DNA from: Streptomyces sp. HNM0574
Lineage (GTDB): Bacteria; Actinomycetota; Actinomycetes; Streptomycetales; Streptomycetaceae
Reading direction: 5' to 3'
Length of the DNA stretch: 64,000 nt
NCBI RefSeq assembly: GCF_012726235.1
Contig: NZ_JAASAH010000014.1
Coordinates: 62,001-126,000, forward strand
A program made the position numbers and the translations under genes. Numbering within the stretch: the stretch's first letter is position 1; every line of letters begins with the position of its first letter. The notes under the pieces were generated by a model. The model was not told the DNA's origin. It saw nothing but the letters and a program-made list of their open reading frames with translations, and ran no database searches. Positions 8,329 through 16,481 of this stretch are shown in pieces.

Positions 8329-9504
8329 GTGGCGAGGCTCACCGGCGGGGACCCGTCACTGCTGCGGCGCATCAACTCCGCCGTCGTCCTGCGGGCCCTG
8401 CGCTCCGCCGGGCCGCCGCCCCGGCACGGGGAAGCGCTCACGCTGACCGAACTCGTGCGCGCCACGGGCCTGTCCCGGCCCACCGTCGAGGGCGTGGTCG
8501 AGGGGCTGGGCGAGGCGGGCCTGGTCGCCGTCGCCGACGAGGGCCAGGACGGTACGGTGGTCCGCCGCGGCCGCCCCGCGCGCCGCTTCCGCTTCCGCGC
8601 CGAGGCCGGGCACCTGCTGGGCCTGGAGATCGGCCCGCACCGGGTGGCCGCCACCCTCGCCGACCTCACGGGCACGACGGTGGGCACGCACTCCCGCGAG
8701 ACCGGCGAACGGGTGGGAGCCGCCGAGCGGTTGGAGCGCACCCGCACCACCGTCGCCGAACTGCTGCGCCGTACCGGCGTCTCCCGGAGCACGCTGCGCG
8801 CCGTCGGCGTGGGCACCCCGGGCATCGTCCGGGCCGACGGGTCCGTCGTCCTGGGTACGGCGCTGCCCGGCTGGACGGGGCTACCGCTCGGCGAACGGCT
8901 GCGGCGCTCCTTCCACTGCCCCGTCCTGGTGGAGAACGACGCCAACGCGGCCGTCCTGGCGGAGCACTGGCAGGGCGCGGCCGAGGGCGTCCGGGACGTG
9001 GTGATGGTGCTGGTCGGCCTCTCCCCCGGCGCCGGGTCGCTGATCGGCGGCCGGCTGCACCGCGGGTTCGGCGGCGCGGCGGGCGAGATCGGCGCGCTGC
9101 ACCTGCTGGGCCGGGAGGCGACCCCGGAGCGGCTGCTGTCGACGACGGACGAGCCGCTGCCGCCGCTCGACGAGGCGGCGGTGGCCCGGGTGTTCGCGCA
9201 GGCCCGCGCGGGCGACGGGCAGGCGCGGCGGGCAATGGCCCGCTTCCAGCGGCGGCTCGCGCACGACGTGGGCGCGCTGGCGCTGGCGCTGGACCCGGAA
9301 CTCGTCGTCGTGGGCGGCTGGGCCTCGGGGCTGGACGACGTACTGGCCCCGCTGCGGCGGGAGTTGGAGCGCTACTGCCTGCGTCCGCCGCGCGTCGAGC
9401 TGTCCGTGCTGGGCGAGACGGCGGTGGCGACGGGCGCGCTGCGGCTCGCGCTGGATCATGTGGAGGCCGACCTCTTCAGCCTCGAGGACGCCGCGGACGG
9501 CTAG
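8329..9504 (+). CDS. ROK family transcriptional regulator
   Basis: A 391-residue protein with an N-terminal winged helix (about 8-75, with LTELVRATGLSRPTVEGVVEGL) joined to a ROK/actin-like sugar-binding domain (about 85-385; VGTPGIVRADG, VENDANAAVLAEH, GAAGEIGALHLL). Such proteins repress sugar genes and respond to sugars or sugar phosphates. The zinc-binding cysteine cluster that usually follows the GAAGEIG segment in ROK proteins is absent; no cysteines are found there. GTG start follows GGAGGCGGAC. It stands alone, so the target sugar cannot be inferred from neighbours. Confidence 0.88.
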   Translation: MARLTGGDPSLLRRINSAVVLRALRSAGPPPRHGEALTLTELVRATGLSRPTVEGVVEGLGEAGLVAVADEGQDGTVVRRGRPARRFRFRAEAGHLLGLEIGPHRVAATLADLTGTTVGTHSRETGERVGAAERLERTRTTVAELLRRTGVSRSTLRAVGVGTPGIVRADGSVVLGTALPGWTGLPLGERLRRSFHCPVLVENDANAAVLAEHWQGAAEGVRDVVMVLVGLSPGAGSLIGGRLHRGFGGAAGEIGALHLLGREATPERLLSTTDEPLPPLDEAAVARVFAQARAGDGQARRAMARFQRRLAHDVGALALALDPELVVVGGWASGLDDVLAPLRRELERYCLRPPRVELSVLGETAVATGALRLALDHVEADLFSLEDAADG

Positions 9505-9664
9505 ATCTGCCGCTGTGGGCCGGGCACGGTGGCCCTCACCGAGCCCCGAGCACCGGACGCCGCGGAAGGTCACGACGGAGGCCGCGGCGCACGCCGACGG
9601 GCCGGCCCGCGTCATCGGCGCGGGCGCCCCCGACCCCAACAGGCGGCGCGGAAGGGGCCGTTGC

Positions 9665-10393
9665 TCAGCCGGCGAGGGCCTCGGCGCCGCTGTCGGCGAA
9701 GGTGAGGCGGCAGGTGTCGGCCCGGTAGGTGGAGACGGCGACGACGGCGGGGCCGTCCTGCGCCGCGTAGCGGGTGGTGACGACGAGGACGGGGGCGCCG
9801 GGCAGCCGGTCGAGGCGGCGGGCGTCCTCGGCGCGCACCGAGCCGAGCTCCACCGAGCGCTCCTGGCTCTCCAGCCCGAGCCGGCCCAGCGCGGCGAGGA
9901 CGCGCCGCGCGGCCTCGTCGCCCTCCGGGGTCTCCTCGGGGACGGCCTGCTCGGGGACGTACAGCAGCTCCGTGGCGACGGGCTGGCCGTGGGTGACGCG
10001 GGTGCGGCGCAGGGCGAACACCCGGGCGCCGGCCGGGGTTTCCAGCAGCCGGGCCACCGCGGCGGGCGGCACCGTCTCGCCGCCGCCCTCGGTCTGCCAG
10101 CCGCCCTCGGCGTCCGCGAACGGGCCCTCGCCCGCGGGGCCGATGCCGACGCCGAAGCGGGGCGGGGCGACGGTGGTGCCCACGCCGCGCCGCCGCTGGA
10201 GGCGTCCCTCCAGCTCCAGTTGCTCCAGGGCCTGCCGGAGCGTGGCGCGGGCGACGCCGAAGCGCGCGGCCAGCTCCCGCTCGTTCGGCAGGATCTCCCC
10301 GACCGCGAACTCCGAGTCCAGCGCGTCGGACAGGACGGTCTTGAGGTGCCAGTACTTGGGCTCCGGCACCGTCTCCAGCTGCGTGGTCCCCAC
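9665..10393 (-). CDS. GntR family regulator, HutC type with UTRA domain
   Basis: A 242-residue repressor-type protein: winged helix of the GntR fold (about 12-78, ILPNERELAARFGVARATLRQALEQLE and RRGVGTTVA) and a C-terminal UTRA effector domain (about 95-235, with ARVFALRRTRVTHGQPVA and TTRYAAQDG). HutC-type regulators bind small metabolites, often sugar phosphates or amino acid derivatives. It is transcribed away from an SDR gene, and the 276-bp gap between them holds two operator-like elements, so it probably controls itself and perhaps the SDR. The name cannot be fixed from sequence alone. Confidence 0.88.
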   Translation of the reverse strand: MGTTQLETVPEPKYWHLKTVLSDALDSEFAVGEILPNERELAARFGVARATLRQALEQLELEGRLQRRRGVGTTVAPPRFGVGIGPAGEGPFADAEGGWQTEGGGETVPPAAVARLLETPAGARVFALRRTRVTHGQPVATELLYVPEQAVPEETPEGDEAARRVLAALGRLGLESQERSVELGSVRAEDARRLDRLPGAPVLVVTTRYAAQDGPAVVAVSTYRADTCRLTFADSGAEALAG

Positions 10394-10520
10394 CCTTGCC
10401 TCCGCGTTCGCCGTGTGCCGACCGGTTCCTTGCCGTGCCGGGCACCGGCCGTCGTCTCCCGGTCGGCACCGGCCCGATTCCGCTGCGGCGGGCCCCTGTT
10501 CAGGCCGCCGCTTCCCGCAT

Positions 10521-10541
10521 GGTTCTTTCTTAAAGGTTCTT
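10521..10541. promoter_or_regulatory. direct repeat GGTTCTT in an AT-rich patch before the GntR gene
   Basis: GGTTCTT occurs at 10521-10527 and 10535-10541, period 14, with TTCTTAAA between. The patch is strikingly AT-rich for this chromosome and lies about 130 bp before the GntR start. Likely promoter or operator; the bound factor is unknown. Confidence 0.4.
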
Positions 10542-10575
10542 GCGTATGCCTGCGACCCTAGGACCGCCCTCTGCC

Positions 10576-10589
10576 TTGGTCAAGACCAA
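10576..10589. promoter_or_regulatory. palindrome TTGGTCAAGACCAA, resembling a DasR-type (dre) operator
   Basis: Two 6-bp arms TTGGTC/GACCAA around AA. The core TGGTCnnGACCA fits the operator recognised by HutC-type GntR regulators such as DasR (consensus around TGGTCTAGACCA). Position between the divergent GntR and SDR genes suggests control of one or both. Confidence 0.5.
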
Positions 10590-10669
10590 TGCGCGAGACG
10601 GCCGGTGGCCGCACACCCCCGCCGTGCCAAGATCACCAGCCGGGCGCGACGACAGACGGAGGGCGAGCC

Positions 10670-11458
10670 ATGACGGACGGACAGCGGCGGACGGACGGGC
10701 CGGCGGAAGCGGGCCGGCGGGTCACCGTCGTCACCGGCGGCAGCCGGGGCATCGGCGCCGCGGTGGCGCGGCGTCTCGCGCGGGCCGGGCACGACATCGG
10801 CATCGGCTACGAACAGGCCGCCGACGCGGCCGAGGAGACGGCGGCCGCGGTGCGGGCCGAGGGCCGCCGCGCGGTGACCGTGCGGCTGGACACCAGCGAG
10901 GAGGAGCAGGTCGACGTCCTCTTCCGCACCGTGCGCGAGGAGTTGGGCCCGGTGACGGGGCTGGTGAACAACGCGGGTGTGACGGGCCCGCTGGGCCGGT
11001 TCACGGAGACCGCGACCACGCACCTGCGCCGCGTCGTCGACGTCAACGTCCTCGGCACGCTGCTGTGCGCCCGGCGGGCGCTGCGGGAGATGTCGACGGC
11101 GCACGGCGGGTCCGGCGGCGGCATGGTCAACATCTCCTCCTGCGCGGCGACGCTGGGCGCGCCCGGCGAGTACGTGCACTACGCCGCGTCGAAGGCCGCC
11201 GTGGACGCGATGACGGTCGGCCTGGCCAAGGAGTTCGGGCCCGAGGGCGTCCGGGTCAACTCGGTGCAGCCGGGCTCGGTCCTCACGGACATGCACGCCG
11301 CGATGGGCGAGCCGGACCGGGCGTGGCGGAAGGCCGAGGGCACGCCGGTGCGGCGCCCCGGCACCCCGGAGGAGATCGCCGACGCGGTGGGCTGGCTGAT
11401 GTCGGACGAGGCGTCGTTCACCACGGGCGCGGTGCTGCGCGTCGGCGGCGGTCTCTGA
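10670..11458 (+). CDS. SDR family oxidoreductase
   Basis: A 262-residue classical short-chain dehydrogenase/reductase. The Rossmann motif TGGSRGIG (about 22-29) binds NAD(P), NNAG (about 102-105) follows, and the catalytic Ser is in NISSCAA with the Tyr/Lys pair in YAASK. SVQPGSV follows the catalytic helix. Substrate unknown; FabG- or glucose-dehydrogenase-like by overall pattern. The ATG is preceded by GGAGGGCGAGCC. It converges with an ECF41-type sigma gene (4 bp apart), a setting relevant because ECF41 factors are typically linked to oxidoreductases, epimerases or carboxymuconolactone decarboxylases. Confidence 0.9.
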   Translation: MTDGQRRTDGPAEAGRRVTVVTGGSRGIGAAVARRLARAGHDIGIGYEQAADAAEETAAAVRAEGRRAVTVRLDTSEEEQVDVLFRTVREELGPVTGLVNNAGVTGPLGRFTETATTHLRRVVDVNVLGTLLCARRALREMSTAHGGSGGGMVNISSCAATLGAPGEYVHYAASKAAVDAMTVGLAKEFGPEGVRVNSVQPGSVLTDMHAAMGEPDRAWRKAEGTPVRRPGTPEEIADAVGWLMSDEASFTTGAVLRVGGGL

Positions 11459-11462
11459 GGCG

Positions 11463-12389
11463 TCAGCCCGCCCCGCGCCGGAGGCGGGCCAGCTTGTCGG
11501 GGTTGACGAGGATGTACACGGAGCGGACGAGTCCGTCGGCGACGTCGAGGACGAACGCGGCGCGCAGCCGCTCCCCCTCCCAGGCCAGCAGCGCCTGGGC
11601 CCCGTTGAGCTCCCGGACGGTCCACTCGTAGCCGGCGCCCTGCGGGCCGATCGCCGCGAGGAAGCGGCCGATCTTGCGGGATTCCGTCATCACCCGCAGC
11701 GGCGCCCTGGCCTTGCCGCCGCTGTCGCCGATCAGGCGGGTGTCGGGCGCGAGCAGGCTCATCAGGCCTTCGAGGTCGCCGCCGGTGGCCGCGTCGAGGA
11801 AGCGGTGGGTGAGGTCGCGCTGCTGGCCCGGGTCGACCTCGAAGCGCGGGCGCCGCTCCTCGACGTGCCGGCGGGCGCGGCCCGCGAGCTGGCGCACGGC
11901 CGCCTCGCCCCGGTCGAGCGCGGTGGCGATCTCGGCGTAGGGGAAGCCGAAGGCCTCGCGGAGCACGAACACCGCGCGCTCCAGCGGCGAGAGCGACTCC
12001 AGCACCACGAGCACGGCGAGCGACACCGACTCGGTGAGCACCGCGCGGTCGGCGCCGTCGGGCACCGGCTCGGAGGCCATGTCGGTGGGCAGCGGTTCGG
12101 GCAGCCAGGGCCCGACGTAGGACTCGCGGCGGGACTGCTCCTGGCGGAGCCGGTCGATGGCGAGCCGGGTGGTGACGCGGACGAGGAAGGCGCGGGGCGA
12201 GCGGACGCCCTCGCGGTCGGCCCCGGACCAGCGCAGCCACGCCTCCTGGACGACGTCCTCGGCGTCCGCGACCCGGCCGAGCATCCGGTAGGCCACGCCG
12301 GTCAGCACGGACCGGTGCTCCTCGAACACCTCGGCCGCCGCGTCGGCGGTTCCGTACGGGGTGTTGTGCTCCGGGTCCTGGTCGCTCAC
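11463..12389 (-). CDS. ECF41-type RNA polymerase sigma factor (SigJ-like)
   Basis: A 308-residue sigma factor: region 2 (about 20-90, AYRMLGRVADAEDVVQEAWLRW), region 4 (about 125-185, LSPLERAVFVLREAFGFPYAEIA) and a C-terminal SnoaL-like domain (about 195-308). The C-terminal marks of group ECF41, a D-x-GGK-type motif (GDSGGKA) and NPDKL near the end, are present; this domain replaces a separate anti-sigma factor. GTG start without a clear Shine-Dalgarno. The divergent neighbour is an alpha/beta hydrolase and the convergent one an SDR; ECF41 factors usually control an adjacent enzyme gene. Confidence 0.9.
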   Translation of the reverse strand: MSDQDPEHNTPYGTADAAAEVFEEHRSVLTGVAYRMLGRVADAEDVVQEAWLRWSGADREGVRSPRAFLVRVTTRLAIDRLRQEQSRRESYVGPWLPEPLPTDMASEPVPDGADRAVLTESVSLAVLVVLESLSPLERAVFVLREAFGFPYAEIATALDRGEAAVRQLAGRARRHVEERRPRFEVDPGQQRDLTHRFLDAATGGDLEGLMSLLAPDTRLIGDSGGKARAPLRVMTESRKIGRFLAAIGPQGAGYEWTVRELNGAQALLAWEGERLRAAFVLDVADGLVRSVYILVNPDKLARLRRGAG

Positions 12390-12546
12390 GGGGTCATCAT
12401 GGCATCCGCCGCCGCGCGGGCCGCGCACGGCCTTGCCGCAACGGCCTTCCCCGCCGGGCCAGTTGCTGACATCGTGTCCACCAGCTCCGGTGCCGCCGGG
12501 CCCGCGCGGCCGGAGTCCGGCCGAGTCCGCCGACCGAGGAGCAGCC

Positions 12547-13428
12547 ATGTCCGCCGTCTCGTCCCCGTACGTCCCCGTGCGCACCTCCGGCTCCGTCGTC
12601 CGGGTCAGCCCGGACGGGTACCCGCCGTTCGACGTCGCGTACGAGCGGCGCGGCAGCGGCGAGCCCGTCGTCCTGCTGCACGGCATCGGGCACCACTGGC
12701 AGGCGTGGGAGCCGGTGCTGACGGCGCTCGCCTCCTCGTACGACGTGATCGCCCTCGACCTGCCGGGCTTCGGCGCCTCCCCCGGGCTGCCGCCGGAGAC
12801 GGGCTACGCGATGGAGACCGTCGTTCCGCTGCTCGGCGCGGCGTTCGGGGCGCTGGGCGTCGAACGCCCGCACGTGGTGGGCAACTCGCTGGGCGGACTG
12901 CTCGCCCTGGAGCTGGGCCTGCTCGGGCACGCCCGCACGGTGACGGCGCTCTCCCCGGCCGGTTTCTGGAACACGCCCGAGCGCCTGCTGGCCTTCGGCG
13001 TGCTGCGCGGCATGCGGGCCGGCGCGCAGGCCATGCCGGACGCGCTGGTCCGGCAGCTGGCCCGGACGGCGGCCGGCCGCACCGCGCTCACCAGCACCAT
13101 CTACGCCCGCCCCGGGGCGCGTTCACCCGAGTCGGTCACGGCGGAGACGAAGGCGCTGCGGGACGCGATCGGCTTCTGGCCGGTGCTCCGCGAGGGCCGG
13201 CGGCCCGGCGCCCGCTTCCGCGCCGACCTGTCCGGGCTGCCGGTGACGATCGGCTGGGGCGACCGGGACCGGGTGCTGCTGCGCCGCCAGGGCGTGCGGG
13301 CCAAGCGGACCATTCCGGGGGCCCGGCTGGTCCGGCTGCCCGGCTGCGGGCACGTGCCGATGAACGACGACCCGGCGACCGTCACCCGCGTCATCACCGA
13401 CACCCTCGCGCGCACGGCCGCCGGCTGA
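12547..13428 (+). CDS. alpha/beta fold hydrolase
   Basis: A 293-residue alpha/beta hydrolase. The oxyanion strand VVLLHGIGHHW (about 38-48) and DLPGFGASP are followed by the nucleophile elbow GNSLGG with Ser near 118, an Asp on WGDRDRVL and the His in CGHVPMNDDP near 268. No signal peptide. It diverges from the ECF41 sigma gene over 157 bp and is a plausible target. Substrate unknown. Confidence 0.87.
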   Translation: MSAVSSPYVPVRTSGSVVRVSPDGYPPFDVAYERRGSGEPVVLLHGIGHHWQAWEPVLTALASSYDVIALDLPGFGASPGLPPETGYAMETVVPLLGAAFGALGVERPHVVGNSLGGLLALELGLLGHARTVTALSPAGFWNTPERLLAFGVLRGMRAGAQAMPDALVRQLARTAAGRTALTSTIYARPGARSPESVTAETKALRDAIGFWPVLREGRRPGARFRADLSGLPVTIGWGDRDRVLLRRQGVRAKRTIPGARLVRLPGCGHVPMNDDPATVTRVITDTLARTAAG

Positions 13429-13461
13429 CCGGGGCGCCAACCGGGCTGTCCGTGGCCCGCT

Positions 13462-13483
13462 GTTCACCCGGGTGTCGCCCGTG
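13462..13483 (+). promoter_or_regulatory. putative PHO box before phoD
   Basis: GTTCACCCGGG (13462-13472) is followed in register by TGTCGCCCGTG (13473-13483). The 11-nt unit and the strongly matching first unit fit the Streptomyces PhoP direct-repeat consensus; the second unit is weaker. Lies 119 bp before the phoD start. Confidence 0.45.
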
Positions 13484-13601
13484 GGGCACGTGACGTGGGC
13501 GTCCTCGTGGGGTCACGGAGGTACTTGTGGGGCACCGCGGAATCCGGCACTGTCCACCTGTCCGGTACGCGCACGCCCCGCCGATCCCGAAAGGCCGTCC
13601 C

Positions 13602-15197
13602 ATGGAACCCCACAGCCCGACCCCGGCCGAGAAGACCGCGCGCCCCGGGCGGCGTGCGCTGCTGCGGGGGTCGCTGGCCACGGGCGCCGCGCTGACCCTG
13701 CCCGCGCTCGGCTGCGCCGCCCCGGCCCAGGCGCTGCGCGGGCGTCCGCGGGCCGAGTGGGGCACCCAGGCCGGGGACGTGACGTCCTCCTCGGGGCTGG
13801 TGTGGGTGCGGTCCGACCGGCCCGCGCGGATGCTGGTGGAGACCTCGGCGACGGAGTCCTTCCGGCGGGTACGGCGGCTGTCCGGGCCGCTGATCGGCCC
13901 GGACACGGACTTCACCGGCCGCCTCGCGCTGCACGGGCTGCCCGCCGGTGAACGCGTCCACTACCGCGTCACGCTGGAGGACCCGGACGATCCGCGGCGC
14001 ACCGGCGAGCCGGTGTGCGGCACCTTCCGCACGGCCTCGGACCGGCGGCGGGACGGGGTGCGCTTCCTGTGGTCGGGCGACCTGGCCGGGCAGGGCTGGG
14101 GCATCAACCCGGACCGCGGCGGCTACCCGATCTTCGGCGAGATGCGCCGCCTGGAGCCGGACTTCTTCCTCAACAGCGGCGACACCATCTACGCGGACTC
14201 GCCGATCGAGGAGAAGGTGAAGCTGCCGGACGGCTCCTGGTGGCGGAACGTCACCACCGAGGAGAAGGCGAAGGTCGCCGAGACCCTCGCCGAGTTCCGC
14301 GGCAACTTCCGCTACAACCTGCTGGACGAGCAGCTGCGCGCGTTCAACGCGCGGGTCCCGTCCGTCGTGCAGTGGGACGACCACGAGGTGCTGAACAACT
14401 GGTACCCGGGCGAGATCCACGACGACGAGCGGTACACCGTGAAGGACGTCGACACCCTCGCGGCGCGGGCGCGGCGGGCGTTCAGCGAGTACCAGCCCGT
14501 CGGCACGCTGCCGCCGGAGGACGAGGACGGGCGGGTGTACCGGGTGGTGCACCGCGGCCCGCTGCTGGACGTCTTCGTCCTCGACATGCGCACCTACCGG
14601 AACGCCAACTCGCCCGGCAGGCAGCCCGACGAGGCGCGCGGCATCCTCGGCGAGACGCAGCTGCGGTGGCTCAAGCGGGAACTGAAGCGCTCGCGGGCGG
14701 TGTGGAAGGTGATCGCCTCCGACATGCCGCTCGGCCTCGTCGTGCCGGACGGCGAGGGGGACTTCGAGGCCGTCGCGCAGGGCGACCCGGGCGCGCCGCT
14801 GGGCCGGGAGCTGCAACTCGCCGAGCTGCTGCGGTACATCAAGCACGAACGCATCACCGGCACCGTGTGGTTCACCACCGATGTGCACTACACCTCGGCG
14901 CAGCACTACGACCCCTCGCGCGCCGCCTTCGCGGACTTCGCGCCGTTCTGGGAGTTCGTCTCCGGCCCGCTGAACGCGGGCGGCTTCCCCGCGCTGAAGC
15001 TGGATCGCACCTTCGGCCCCGACCAGGTCTTCGTCCAGGCCCCCGAGAAGGCCAACACCCCGCCCGGCGAGGGCGGCCAGTACTTCGGCCAGGTCGACAT
15101 CGACGGCGACACCGGCGAGCTGACGGTCCGCCTCCGCGAGGAGGGCGGCGCGGTGCTCTTCACCAAGGTGCTGGAGCCGGGGCGGGTGGGGCAATAG
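13602..15197 (+). CDS. phoD: PhoD-family alkaline phosphatase, Tat-exported
   Basis: A 531-residue secreted phosphodiesterase/phosphatase releasing phosphate outside the cell. The N-terminus carries a twin-arginine signal (GRRALLRGS, about 17-25) followed by a hydrophobic stretch ending LPALGCAAP, so processing at a lipobox-like Cys is possible. An Ig-like N-terminal domain precedes the metallophosphatase domain, where SGDLAGQG, NSGDTIYAD, WDDHEVLNNW and the TTDVHYT strand supply metal ligands. ATG follows GAAAGG by 8 nt. The expected control is phosphate limitation through PhoP, in line with the upstream PHO-box-like repeat. A strong terminator follows. Confidence 0.93.
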   Translation: MEPHSPTPAEKTARPGRRALLRGSLATGAALTLPALGCAAPAQALRGRPRAEWGTQAGDVTSSSGLVWVRSDRPARMLVETSATESFRRVRRLSGPLIGPDTDFTGRLALHGLPAGERVHYRVTLEDPDDPRRTGEPVCGTFRTASDRRRDGVRFLWSGDLAGQGWGINPDRGGYPIFGEMRRLEPDFFLNSGDTIYADSPIEEKVKLPDGSWWRNVTTEEKAKVAETLAEFRGNFRYNLLDEQLRAFNARVPSVVQWDDHEVLNNWYPGEIHDDERYTVKDVDTLAARARRAFSEYQPVGTLPPEDEDGRVYRVVHRGPLLDVFVLDMRTYRNANSPGRQPDEARGILGETQLRWLKRELKRSRAVWKVIASDMPLGLVVPDGEGDFEAVAQGDPGAPLGRELQLAELLRYIKHERITGTVWFTTDVHYTSAQHYDPSRAAFADFAPFWEFVSGPLNAGGFPALKLDRTFGPDQVFVQAPEKANTPPGEGGQYFGQVDIDGDTGELTVRLREEGGAVLFTKVLEPGRVGQ

Positions 15198-15220
15198 GCC
15201 GCTCACCGGACGCGATCGTG

Positions 15221-15268
15221 TGGGCCCCTGCCCTCACTGCACGGGACGGCAGGGAGGGCAGGGGCCCA
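15221..15268 (+). terminator. strong hairpin after phoD
   Basis: Perfect 14-bp arms at 15221-15234 and 15255-15268 (TGGGCCCCTGCCCT and complement), 20-nt loop, followed by TTCTC; 23 bp after the phoD stop. Confidence 0.8.
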
Positions 15269-15398
15269 TTCTCACGTGCGGCGCTGAGGAGACGGTCCGC
15301 CTCCGGGGCCGTCCAGGTCCGTGGACTTCACCCCGCCGGGATTCCGTGATCTCCGCCGTTCGCAGAACCGGCGGAGCGGCTCCCCGAGCCGGAGTTGT

Positions 15399-15596
15399 TC
15401 AGGAACCTTGGAGGCACCCACAGCAGATGACGCGGTTCTCCCCGTCGGCATCCCTGTACGTGAACGCCGGGGGAACGGCCCTGAAAGCGGCGTCAGGACG
15501 CTTCTTGGCCCTGTGCGAGCCCTTTGTCATGGGGTGGTGGATCGCGTGCTCCGAGATCTCCGGAGCTTTCGGATTCATCCAGTCGGCACCTGCCAT
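15399..15596 (-). CDS. small protein of unknown function with C-terminal CCGC
   Basis: A 65-residue protein that I do not recognise. The start is well supported: GGGAGGAG lies 5 nt before the ATG. The sequence is basic and His-rich in the middle (EHAIHHPMTKGSHRAKK) and ends with ENRVICCGCLQGS, where three Cys within four residues could bind metal or form a disulfide. It is the last of four small leftward genes that face away from an XRE/TPR regulator. The 55-bp gap to the gene before it suggests one operon. Confidence 0.65.
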   Translation of the reverse strand: MAGADWMNPKAPEISEHAIHHPMTKGSHRAKKRPDAAFRAVPPAFTYRDADGENRVICCGCLQGS

Positions 15597-15650
15597 GGGT
15601 ACTCCTCCCGAGGGTGTGCAGCCAGCTACCCAACGTAGCCCAGCGGCGTA

Positions 15651-16163
15651 TCAGTTGGGGCCGGATGGCCCGTCCCCGTCCGGGTCACCGGTGCAGGTCC
15701 CTTCCTCACCGCCGGGGCCGTGGGTGCAGTTCGCGGAGACCGGGATGGTGTCGTCCAACGGGCCCGCCCACAGCATCGGGTCCGGCGTGTACCCCAGGGC
15801 CCGGATCGCGTTCTGCGTCCGGTCCATGGCGCCGGGGTCGTACCGGGTCGGGTCCGGTCGCTCCGGCACGTGGTGGACGAACCGGCCCAGCCGCTCGCAC
15901 AGTTCCCGGTACACCAGCGTGTGCAGGATCAGGGCGTGCCAGCCCTCGTCCACGATCCGGGAGGGGCGCAGGCCCTTCCCGCCGGGGGCCGCGCACGCCG
16001 CGATGAACGCGACGGCTTCGGTGACGATCCGCTCCGCCACGTCCACGGACATGCCGCTGTTCGCGTCCCGCACAGTTGCGGCGACCGAGGCGAAGACCTC
16101 CGGGCTGAGCAGGTCCCGGGCAGACGCCTGCCGTTCGGCGCTCTCCCTGTGCTGTACTGCCAT
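15651..16163 (-). CDS. GRDP-like conserved hypothetical protein
   Basis: A 170-residue soluble protein. The segment VDEGWHALILHTLVYRELC (about 82-100), followed by FVHHVP, resembles the core of glycine-rich-domain-protein-like (PF07173-type) proteins, in which His residues of helices are conserved; the function of that family in bacteria is unknown. The tail is hydrophilic with two Cys (ANCTHGPGG, GTCTGDPDG). ATG at 16163 follows GGAGG by 10 nt; an upstream in-frame ATG at 16283 has no Shine-Dalgarno and lies ahead of low-complexity basic sequence. Member of the accessory four-gene unit. Confidence 0.7.
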   Translation of the reverse strand: MAVQHRESAERQASARDLLSPEVFASVAATVRDANSGMSVDVAERIVTEAVAFIAACAAPGGKGLRPSRIVDEGWHALILHTLVYRELCERLGRFVHHVPERPDPTRYDPGAMDRTQNAIRALGYTPDPMLWAGPLDDTIPVSANCTHGPGGEEGTCTGDPDGDGPSGPN

Positions 16164-16196
16164 CTGCTGTCTACCTCCGGTAGATGGTGGTCTCCT

Positions 16197-16230
16197 GCCG
16201 TGGGTGATCGGTGGAATGTGAGCCCACGGC
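16197..16230. terminator. hairpin inside the small-gene unit
   Basis: GCCGTGGG (16197-16204) and CCCACGGC (16223-16230), 18-nt loop, in the gap between the 47-residue and GRDP-like genes. It may attenuate read-through or separate transcripts. Confidence 0.4.
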
Positions 16231-16337
16231 GGGGGACGGCTTCTTCTCTTCTTCGTGCACCCCGACGCCGGGCTGTCCGTCATCCGGCGCCGGGGGTCTG
16301 TGGGGTCAGCCGCGCGGGTCCGCGTAGGTGGCCTGTC

Positions 16338-16481
16338 TCACTGGCGGCCCCTCTCCCGGCACGCGATGCAGGGGAACGGACACGGTTCCGGCGTCTCACC
16401 CCCAGCGAGCTTGATGACGTTGGTGGCCGGGCGCGGCGGGTGCCAGGACTCGGGCGGTCCTTCCTTCTCGGCTTCGCTCAC
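16338..16481 (-). CDS. 47-residue Cys-rich small protein of unknown function
   Basis: GTG start overlaps the stop of the gene before it (GTGA at 16478-16481), which argues that it is translated by coupling. The product is short and Pro-rich, with NVIKLAGGE in the middle and a C-terminal CPFPCIACRERGRQ, three Cys in C-x3-C-x2-C spacing that could form a small zinc knuckle. I do not recognise a named family. Its tight coupling suggests that it acts with the 75-residue product. Confidence 0.6.
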   Translation of the reverse strand: MSEAEKEGPPESWHPPRPATNVIKLAGGETPEPCPFPCIACRERGRQ

